A stretch of 64,000 bases of DNA from Lytechinus variegatus (taxonomy: Eukaryota > Echinodermata > Echinoidea > Temnopleuroida > Toxopneustidae). The notes beneath the pieces were generated by a model that was not told the origin of the DNA, did not search any database, and was given only the letters and a program-made list of their open reading frames with translations. The translations under genes were made by a program, and so were the position numbers. The stretch lies in NCBI RefSeq assembly GCF_018143015.1, contig NC_054741.1, forward strand, positions 56,125,048 through 56,189,047. The letters are read 5' to 3'. Below are positions 54,783-64,000 of this stretch, in pieces; positions within the stretch are counted from its first letter, which is position 1; each line of letters starts with the position of its first letter.

Positions 54783-57700
54783 AAAAATAGCATTTTATTA
54801 TTTATAATTGTTATAATCTAGAAATATATCAATACATTATTCAAACTATGTTAAACTCTACTTTAATGGTAGTGACATGCTATAAGATATACCCTCAAAA
54901 AGATAAATCAGGAATTCAGGAATCGCTCAACAACACAGTTTTATAAAAAAAAAGAAGAAGCAATGACCTTAACAGATATTCATAATAAGAAATAAATACT
55001 AGCTGATAAATTCACATTAATATCCACAAACTATATCAAAAGAATGAATCATATATGTATGTTTGCTTGTGATTGGTAATGAAACATATCCCAAAGAGAA
55101 GAATATTGTAATGACAACATCCTAACAAAAAGAAAATTGCAGTTGTATTGGGTAAACATAACATGAGAGCTTTATAAAGTGAATCAGGAGTCTGTTTTGT
55201 ATTGTCTTGGATGTTTACATGAAGCAATTAGTGGGTAGGTTAACATGAGGTTTTTCTTTTTAACTGCAATAATAAAGAATTCAATTGAGATGTAATGAGA
55301 GTTTCTAGGTCACCGGAAACCCACAGACCTGTTTACCGTTTATGATTGGGTAATATCCAAGTGGTTCATAATCACCCAACGCCATTCCCAAGAGAAAAAC
55401 AAAAAAGTTATTTGTTAACTCCATTACTAGTGAATTCTGTAATTCCCAGTGAATTGTACAGGGAAAATTGAATTGGCAACAGATTAAATGAGAGAAAGGG
55501 AGAGAAAAAGAGAGAAAGGAAATAAGAGAGGAAATGAGGGGGGGGGGGTGGCACACAGACTGATCATGAACATTTTCAAAGTATTTCAAATTAAGCATGT
55601 AGACAAGTTCACTTAACTTTCATTATTTTTTAGTTCAAAATCATTGCCTATTTTTGTTGTTCTTTGTTTTTATTATTCTAGATGAAAAAAAATTCATCAC
55701 AAATTCTCAATTCTGACTTGTTTTATTTATCTGTATTTTTAGTCAGAATTCAGTTATGAGTAAAATATTATGCCTTGAGAGGAACTAGTAAACTAAAGCC
55801 AGACATATTTTGATGCCTTATAGAAGAAATATTAACTATTTGCAAATGAACTATTGTTGCCATTTAATCTATCTTAATTATATTAATCAAATGCAAGGAA
55901 AACAGAACATGAAAAAAAATCTTAATTTTTTATTTTTATTCACATTTGTATAGTACCTCGATTGTTATTCAATTTTCTTTCTTAAATGCATTTCAAATTC
56001 ACTAAATATAGGCAATGAACTTGGAGAGAAAGCATCAATTTCCCTGGTATTTTATCAAATTGAGAATAGAAATGATTTCACCAACTCATCTTAAGAAATG
56101 ATTATCAACATCTGGGATCCATTAAGTCAAGTACGAGGTCATCCTGAGGTCACGATCAACTCCACGTTGAACCCTGATGAGGTAAAGCTAGTCTTCATCA
56201 AGCCAGCACACAGGCCCCCCCCCAAAAAAAAAACAACTTATTTTTCCCTCCATGACATTGGTTTTTAACAAAATAGTAAATTCCCAACCTCACCGTTAAC
56301 ATGCCACTATCTGAAATATAGTGATGTAATAGACGTAATAATTGCTATAGGAGTGCCTCATGCATGTATGTGTACATTTTTAAAAAGATAAAAAAGCAAA
56401 AGTCTGTCAACAGAGACTAGTTCATTGCAAAGGTTACTTTCATTTTCATGAAGGGGGGGGGAGCATTCTGTAACAAGAGCAATTTTTTTCTAACCCAGAA
56501 ATTTGGATCACTGCAAAATTGGATTGATAAAGGTTGATCTCACTTTATGGTGCACGCTAAAGGGGTAGAATAATATAATTGGAGGGAATGGATGGGGTGG
56601 GGGGAATAAAGATATCATAAATGATATAAAAAATAACATGAATCATAAAAAAGGGAAAAATTCATTTAAAAAAAGCAAATGTCATGAAAGAGCAAATTTA
56701 CTCTTTCTTGACAATTACTTTTTCAACTAGATTATAAGGACCAACAAGATACAGTAGAGATTCCATAATCAGTAGCAGTCTCAACTGTGTTTCATCATAG
56801 TCTCAAGAGGCAAAAAAAGATGAGGGCATCGTGGGCAGTGATGCTGAATTCCACAAAGTGTTCTAACGAAAAATATATATATCTGGAAATGGCTTCAGGA
56901 AAACGATCCTAGTAAGCTATAGTTTTTCCCAATGGAGGGGGGGGGGGCGCTGCCTTCCTCTGAAGATATGAAAATAAAAGAGACATTTAAAAGATCATCA
57001 CAAAAGGAAAGGGGGTATGTCAAGCTCCACTTCCAGGCAACACAAAACAAAGTTAGAAAAAAAACACCACAAAAGTGTTTAAAAAAAGATTTTAAAAAAA
57101 GTTCTTTTCTTGTGAACAATCAAAATAAGAGGTGTCAGAAGTCTGAAGGAGCCCAATTTCAGTGGTTGCCCCTGCATCAGAAGTTGAAATGGGTACTCTA
57201 GTCTCTGAATGAAATGTGCTTGCCCAAGTTGTGGTAGATATGCCAATGGTCGACCTACGCCTTTGACTCTACAATGTTCTCTGATTTTTCAGATCAGGCA
57301 AAAACCTCCTTGAGGGACCACAGGGAATAGGCAAAATTTTATTAATAGATCTGAGGGCTTTGATATCTGACTTTATCATATTAATTCAGATGGAGAGGGG
57401 GGGGGGGGGTATTTATTCCCTAGACTAGCCCCTGATCCACCCATTATCCTTCTAAATTATCTTGTCCTGTATTGTCATGCAAGTCAAAAGTGCAAAATAT
57501 TGCCCGGTAATTTGCTCATATTATGTGGATAAAGATGTGTCTCCCCGCCAGAGGGGGATGGGAATCTGTGAGGATTGAATTAGATTGTTGAATTTATGCT
57601 ACATGAAATTATCTTGGATTGATCAAAGTCCCCATTGGACTGGGAGGGGGAGAGGACGATAGGATTGGAGTCTCAAGCTCAAAATTGTAGAATTGGCAAT

Positions 57701-60553
57701 CCATTGTCAAGACATTCAGGTGATTGGGTAAAACTTTTAGCCGGGGGGGGGGGGTTGAAGTCAAATTTATTGCTGTACACATGCGTGACCAAATCATTTC
57801 CAAACACCCCAAGCGGGTTTTTCTCTATGTGCAAAATAAACACCTAAACAGGTTTTTCGCAGGCTTCATTTACACATTTTGGCCCCTAAACAAGTTGTCG
57901 GCAGAATATGAACCCCCCCCAAAAAAAGCTTTCAGAGAAAAAAAACCATACCCTAAATATGTTTGATCCTGTGACTGACCATTGACAAGTCTTTCAAAAC
58001 CACCCTTTTAAAAAAAAAATCAGTGTTTTGATACCCTTAAAGTGATTGGTTAACATTGGTTTGACTTAAAAAAAATCTGAGCTAGAAGGTCACACTTGTC
58101 ACCTGTGTCTGTGATATGTTACAAAAATGTAGCCCAGAAAAAATTGCATTCAAAAATAATTATTTAGTGCTTCAAAAATTGAAATATAAAGTGACTGGAA
58201 ACTCCATCTTAATTTCATCCCATACACTTATGTGTGCAATTTAGGTGTCTATAAGACGCCTATTTACAAAATCTGGGTTTGCCTTGTAGTTTTAGCTTTT
58301 CATTCTCAATAATGGTTGTTTTCAGGGTTTATTAGTTCTAATACATGCACTTGTACACATGTTTCATCTTGGTTTGAGAATTTTTTAAATCCTCACAAAG
58401 TTAAACAATACCTTTAACAATCGCATGCACAGCCTGCATCCAAAAACTGAAAAAACACCCCTTTAAACGGTTTTTGGTCACACATGTGCACAGCAATATA
58501 TTTGACTGGCCCCCTGGGATTTTTAGATTATAAACTCATTCTGATACCTGAAAATTGTATGAACATATGAGTTGTAGTATTCTATACAATAATCTGAAGT
58601 CTCTATATTATCTGTGGGAAGAATTATGCAAATAGTACAGGATCTGAGCCATTATTTGAAAAGGGTATCACTGCATATCAACTTTTTAGTTCTTGAAACA
58701 GCTGTTTCAACTTACTTGTTACAAACTTACATTTGCAAAAGAATCAATTTTGTTACTTTAAAATGGTGTGGACATTTGATGGATAGTTTTAAAAGAACAT
58801 TCTGAATGTCTTGATTTGTGATAGCTTACCCACATATCCACACTTTAAATCTGAGCAAGTTTTTCAATATGATACAGTATAATTGTAATCATTCCAGTAG
58901 CCATGTTAAAATTCCTCTCTCTGAACGTATTCATGACATCACAGAGCATGATCATCTCTCCAATGCATTTAATTCAATTCAGTTTTTGTTGGTTTCAGGC
59001 ATGTTTAGTGATTATCATGCTATACTTTGTCTTGACTTGGAGGATACATTATAAATCAAATGTTCCGTTTTGTTTTTGCACAATGGTGAGAATCATTTTA
59101 ATCTCATTAATCCCAGGCATAATAAACATATGCAGATATAAACCTTTTCAGGATTAATCAATTTTTCACAATTAGCACTTGAAAGAGGCCAAAATTTCAT
59201 AACTTAAACCATGGAGTAGTAGCAGGACCATGTTTAAACCAATGGAAATGATAGAGTGACTTTTGGAAATAATAAACACTTTTGAATGCAATGCATCACA
59301 GCCCTCCACCGACTCTCCGTAGGGACCATTAATATGTTTTTCAATCCAAGAGAAAATGTTTATGGTGAACTGTCTTTGGCCAGGCGCGAAGGTGATGATT
59401 AAAGTTGTGTTCATTCCTTTATCCAAATGGTACAACCATGAAATATATTATTCAGCATCATCAGTTCATCCTTTGGCATCATTATAATCCATAATAAAAA
59501 GGTTATTCCATTGTCTGTATTTACGGATGAGCAATTTCTAATCAACTTTGATTCATGCAGATTCTCTCTTTTTTTTTTGGGGGGGGGATAAAAAATCTGT
59601 TGAATTTATGATAATCTTCTATCATTTCAAGAAACAAAACGGAGAAATGCTATCTTATGATGAAATTGTAGTTTTATTCTTAATCATACCATGGACCTAC
59701 TACTTTGTCAGAGTAGAAGTTCTATGCTCATAGTAAGAAAATTGCAGTATAGGTCTTACTAAAAAAAATAGTTGGACAAATTATTGATATGTCTTTTGAT
59801 CTCAGGGACTTGTATCCAAAGCTGTGCTTTGTGTGCAGCCGCTACTGTTAATTCCATTGTCATCATGGTGTTAGCTCAACACCTACTGGTGTCATTATCA
59901 CACATTCTGGTCACAGTATTGAGTGCTAGGTTCAAAATCCATGGTGTATTTTCAACACCTTATGATGTGAGCCTCTCAGAACACAGACTGTTGTTCTTAA
60001 CACCTTCATTTTTCTTTACACCGTATCTATACAAGATTTTGTTAAAAATCATGCTTGGGACTTCATCAAAACTTATTTGAAATAATGGGATATCTAATCT
60101 CTTTAATAAATTTTCTGAGATGCTTGAATTATTATAGTATCCCTGGGAGCTCATGAGAAATGAATATTTGTGCCTGGACAGTCGTATTTACTCTGAAAAC
60201 TGATATTCTCAAGGTCATGGGGAGGTCGTTCCTCGGCTTGAATTAGGTCCATTGCCAGAGGGGTTACTGATGTGCACCAGAGGGAATACAGAGGGCAAGT
60301 TCCAACTTATATTTCTTCTAGATAATCATAGTAACTTTAAGTATGAACATGATTTTTTTTCTAAAATTATTTTTCATATGAGTTACTTCATTCATACAGA
60401 CACAGTCATACATATATGACCCCACCAGTCAATTTACTTTGGTGTAAGTTTGTGTTAATACTACAACACATTTTTGTTGCTATTTTAACACTCTTTGATG
60501 TTATGTTCTAACAGTAGTGTGTAATTATAACAACATACAATGTGGTTCTCTAG
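54783..60553. other. Non-coding region with poly-G runs
   Basis: No gene was recognised. G runs of 9-13 lie at 55538-55548, 56453-56461, 56937-56947, 57397-57409, 57743-57754 and 59579-59587. A GC-richer patch (56090-56210) has short frames on both strands with exon-like ends but no recognised identity. Confidence 0.5.
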
Positions 60554-60899
60554 CTGTGGAAGAGCAATAGTCATGAAAGTGGTTCTGATTTTCGCCTTGT
60601 AAACAGAGGGTCATGTGTTTGAAATCCCACCACGGTCTTGCGTCCTTTGGCAAGGCGTCAATCCACAATTTGCCACTCTCGACCCACGTGCTAAATGGGT
60701 ACCCGGTAGGATGTGTAGTTTGTGCCCCAACAGCGACTGATTGGAATACTCCCTAGGGAGTGGAGGAAGTGCACATATTGTGTGCGGGAATGACTGATCG
60801 AATTTGATGACCGGGGTAATAATATATCTGTAAAGCGGTTAGAAACGTCGTTCTGAATTATGAAGCGCTATAAAAAGCGGAATATTATTATCATTAATA
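60554..60899 (+). repeat. tRNA-derived SINE, long form
   Basis: Degraded A box (ATGAAAGTGGTTCTG), B box GTGTTTGAAATCC (60615-60627), body CTTGCGTCCTTTGGCAAGGC, central part GGTACCCGGTAGGATGTGTA, and tail GCGCTATAAAAAGCGGAATATTATTA. It shares head, first body part and tail with 26412-26602, which lacks the centre. Confidence 0.85.
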
Positions 60900-62259
60900 A
60901 CACCAACATGTGTCAGTTTCAACTACTAAGTTTTTACATTGTTTTCATCTTTCAAATTAATGTTCTTGTGGTTGATGTACAAAGTACCAAACCTTCATAT
61001 CTTTAACTCTCGATTTTCTTTTCATTTGCCACTAGATTTCTCTTAAAATTATAGAGTTACTTGTTAAATATCAACATTAAAATACAGATCCTGTATGAAA
61101 CTTTTAATATGTTGACAAACTTCAAAATTATCTTTGCTATATTCAATCAAAAGTAATCAATAGAATGTTGATCTTGGAATGATGTTAATAGTCCATTTAT
61201 TTGTATACCTTTAAAATCACTTTATTCTTCCTTTTGATTTTCATTTATGATACAAGGAAGTCATTAGGATTGATATTGTTAAAAAGGCAAGGTATATCAG
61301 TGATGGCAAATTCTTCTTGCTCCAAATCCATTATTGGTAATACAATATATGAATAAATATAAAATACAATAAGGATTTGGTTACATTTGCAAAAGAAATT
61401 AATCTTGTCAAAGATTAATGTCATACAATATCTTAGGGGCAGTTTTGACATACTTTTTTGCTAGTTAATTTGAAAATTGATATAAACAAAACCAAATAAT
61501 ACAATTACTTCATCCTTTCTTGTGAAGGTTGGAGACTGGTAATATAAAAAGCAATTAATTATCACACTGATCCAAGAGAGTGAGAGACAGAGAGAGTGTG
61601 AAGGCTGGAGAAAGGGTCACCGGTAAACTCATCCGTGATGATTGTTTCCAGAGGGCAGTTTAAGAGATGGTATTCTCAAAATCAAAACCAAAAAAGAATA
61701 GTATGACAAGGATTGGGACCCGTGCTTTCTCCAGGGGGCGAATCAGAAATCTGAGCTGGAACCAACGCAATGACATCGATATCGCCAACAGCTTTCCACC
61801 GCTGAGATAACCAAACCACATGAGAATCAGATTTATTAAATACAATTGTAAGACGATTCCCATCGGAACGCGAAATGGTGGGGGCAGACTACGTAATAAG
61901 TAAACTCATATTGGTCAAGACAAGTATGGAATAGAAGTGACAGTCAAAGTGAATAGATTAGCAAGTTTTTCCATTTTAAGGACTATTTGCTAAAAGCATG
62001 ATACTTTTGATTTTTACATATCCTCAGGATAAACAAGAACTATAAAATACTGAATAGGCATACGCTGCTTTGCTTTCTTCCTTAACCCTTCTTAGCATAA
62101 GCATTTGGTATTTTTTTTAGTAACTTGCAAACCACACTGTGCATTCTAGGCTACACCAATTTATCCATCATTCATCCGTCCAATCAACATACATACATTA
62201 ATTTATTCATATATTTATCAATGATATCAATAATACAAGGCTATATTTCTAGAAATGAT
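60900..62259. other. AT-rich region without recognisable gene
   Basis: Nothing firm was seen. The - strand frame 61660-61863 (67 codons, hydrophobic) overlaps a GC-richer patch (61570-61900) but has no recognised match, no clear splice context and was not called. Confidence 0.45.
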
Positions 62260-62460
62260 GTAATCCAAGGCCCACTATTATCATAACCTTGGCTTTAGCT
62301 TGAGCTGCCTTCCAGTGCTCCGCAGACCCTGAGTGCATTCAAGGAATGTCTGGTACCCATTCACCTCACCTGGGTCAAGTGCAGCACAATGTGTGCTGTA
62401 AGTTTCTTGCTGCTTGAAGGAATAAAAAGCCATGGTTGGAATTTGAAACTGCTACCCACA
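62260..62460 (-). repeat. Degraded SINE body, reverse orientation
   Basis: TACCCATTCACCTCACCTGG, GTCAAGTGCAGCACAATGTG and TTTCTTGCTG match the body of the SINE at 16411-16683 (TACCCATTTACCTCACCTGG, GTGCAGCACATTGTG, TTTCTTGCTG). The head at AGCCATGGTTGGAATTTGAA is too decayed for a B box. Confidence 0.75.
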
Positions 62461-62589
62461 ATGCCCAAATTGATTTATTTCAAAATTAATTAATAGACAT
62501 TGTCACATTAATCAATACTAAAATATGAAACCAATTACTCTGAAATTATGGACCAGGACCTTAATTTTTTTTAAAGAATCTGCATTTAT

Positions 62590-62645
62590 AAAGATCTTGT
62601 TTTCACAAACATATATAGATTTTACAGATCTTGTTTTCACAAACA
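62590..62645. repeat. Short direct duplication
   Basis: AGATCTTGTTTTCACAAACATA occurs at about 62591 and again at about 62626, separated by TATAGATTTTAC. It is a simple local duplication in non-coding sequence. Confidence 0.8.
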
Positions 62646-62729
62646 TAAGACAATCCCAAACATTACAAAAAAATGTAAGTATGCTAAACTATCATAGATC
62701 GAAATTAAAGAGGGACCAATCTGAATCAA

Positions 62730-63172
62730 TAGGTGGTTTCAAACCGCCTCGATCATAAGAATCCCTGTTAAATTACAAAAACTTTTTTAGGCTAAAAAAA
62801 TACCCATTAATTACTCCTGCATTCACACCGCCCCGAAACATACACTTCGGGATAAGTTCCTGAAGTTACGAGCATGCACAGCATGGTCTGATAAGCAGGC
62901 AAGGCACGCCCGCGCCCAACGACACGCTGGGCTAAAAGTTCCTGTAAATTGCTTTCACAATGCCAAAATACCTGCGACCTTGGAAAAATCCCCGCGAAAG
63001 TTCTCGTAATTTCGCCAAGTACCTACAATTTAGCGGGTATTTTCTTTTGGGGGGAATTACACCTAGTTTGCTTTCACATTACCGAAATACCTGGTATTTT
63101 CTGATCGGGGTAAATTTCCCGATCATAGAATACCTGGAACTGACGAACTTCGAGGCGGTCTGAAACCACCTA
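62730..63172. mobile_element. 443-bp inverted-end DNA element
   Basis: The first 23 bases (TAGGTGGTTTCAAACCGCCT + CGA) and the last 23 (TCGAGGCGGT CTGAAACCACCTA) are inverted copies with one mismatch. The interior carries GATCGGG/CCCGATC and GAAATACCTGGTATTTTC palindromes. It is less AT-rich than the surroundings, with an ORF (62960-63163) that has no recognised match. Confidence 0.85.
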
Positions 63173-63766
63173 GTGTTAATTTTATTAATCCTTAATTCAC
63201 TTCCCTCCTCGTTCCAACCAGTTCTTAACTACTTATATGTTTCAAATGTTGATCATTGCTCCAGCTCTTGACAGCTGGAAACCAACCAGGTTAGTAGCGA
63301 TGCTTTTACAACCAATCAATTACTGGGCAATGAAACATCTATTCTCTGTTATTACTGGGCACATAAAAACTACTAATCGCCTTTGGATTGCACCAATTGC
63401 CAGACCAGGAAGTAATTCTAATAAATCATCTCTGCATTCCTATCTGCTTCCAGATTTAGAGCATCAATTTGTCAGCTTGATAAAAATATATGTCATATTC
63501 TGATACTGCCGGACAGCTACTACTGATTGATGGCGTATCCATGAGACTGCTACTAACTAGAGCGCTACACCACCACTACACTACCAATTAAATCCAACCT
63601 CTCAAATGTAGAATAGAGACCATCTGGGAACACAACTTGCTCTGAATTTCTTGATGTTGTACCATTTTGATACCAGAAAAACTGACTGGGCGTATTCACA
63701 CCGGGATGATCAGGAAAATACCTGAATAGAAACCATCTTGTTCAGGCTTTTGAAACATACACTTTT

Positions 63767-63946
63767 AAAATGTTGGGCAACACACTGTCCACAAAACAAT
63801 TGGTTAAAACATTTATCCAGCTCTGGGTAGGTTTCAACCAATACTGTATAGTTTTCACCCAAAGCACACATTATTGGTTTAAAACTACCCAGAATAGGAT
63901 AAAGCTTAAACAATTGTTGTGCAGACAGTATGTTGCCCAACATTTT
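63767..63946. repeat. 180-bp palindromic element
   Basis: AAAATGTTGGGCAACACACT at the left mirrors AGTATGTTGCCCAACATTTT at the right; the arms continue (ACAAAACAATTG / CAATTGTTGTG; TGGGTAG / CTACCCA). Because of the palindrome both strands open with similar frames starting MLGN; these are artefacts of symmetry. Confidence 0.82.
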
Positions 63947-64000
63947 GAAGAATGTATTTCACACTTTTACACCTGCCTCAACTAAATAAAATGCTCATAG

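Noticed and set aside
56096..56185. + strand exon-like piece reading MIINIWDPLSQVRGHPEV and onward, ending at GAG|gtaaag; the - strand also has an open piece
   Set aside because: GC content and donor are suggestive, but there is no recognised homology, no partner exon, and both strands look equally plausible.
59172..59435. - strand 87-codon frame containing INGPYGES, reminiscent of the GPYG motif of ferredoxin-reductase-like oxidases
   Set aside because: Four residues of motif only. No supporting residues before or after, no good splice sites, and no neighbouring exon in phase.
61660..61863. - strand 67-codon hydrophobic frame
   Set aside because: No recognisable family and no splice or promoter context; probably chance.
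63710..63985. Similar frames on both strands beginning MLGN
   Set aside because: Symmetry artefact of the palindromic element 63767-63946.

Overview
The window is eukaryotic, AT-rich and dense with introns and repeats. It looks like an invertebrate deuterostome, most likely an echinoderm such as a sea urchin. This placement is an inference from three things: the protein is very close to animal PRP19, there are tRNA-headed SINEs with (ATT)n tails, and there are many palindromic (fold-back) non-autonomous DNA elements of types common in marine invertebrate genomes.

One gene is certain. PRPF19 (pre-mRNA-processing factor 19) runs on the + strand from the ATG at 436 to the TAA at 23067-23069. 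It has 11 coding exons that join in frame to 507 codons. The order is U-box (exons 1-3), tetramerising coiled coil (exon 3), Ala/Pro-rich linker (exon 4), basic linker (exon 5) and a seven-bladed WD40 propeller (exons 6-11). Every intron has GT...AG ends. The product is a U-box E3 ubiquitin ligase that scaffolds the spliceosomal NineTeen complex.

The ten introns are full of repeats. Intron 2 holds a 60-bp copy of part of exon 2 joined directly to the 3' tail of a LINE. Intron 3 holds a 1.08-kb inverted-terminus element with five perfect DR1 nuclear-receptor sites, inserted in another fold-back element. Intron 6 holds a roughly 2.96-kb hAT-like element (12-bp TIR, near-perfect 8-bp target duplication) inserted in a roughly 600-bp MITE. 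Introns 4, 5, 7, 8, 9 and 10 carry further fold-back elements and SINEs.

From 23.07 to 64 kb I see no recognisable protein. The first part is the PRPF19 3' region with a 1.76-kb fold-back element, SINEs and MITEs. From about 30 kb onward the sequence is mostly non-coding. A few exon-like pieces on the - strand (46212-46337, 36313-36344, 33972-34000) fit together in frame and could be the 3' end of an unidentified gene convergent with PRPF19, but this is weak. The right half also has a cluster of five fold-back elements at 32.8-33.6 kb, a three-unit 210-bp tandem repeat (36.4-37.0 kb), a 434-bp (CTA)n microsatellite (47.3-47.8 kb), an inverted second copy of the DR1-bearing element (53.7-54.8 kb), SINEs at 60.5 and 62.3 kb, and palindromic elements at 62.7-63.2 and 63.8-63.9 kb. 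No rRNA, functional tRNA, CRISPR array or viral gene was seen.
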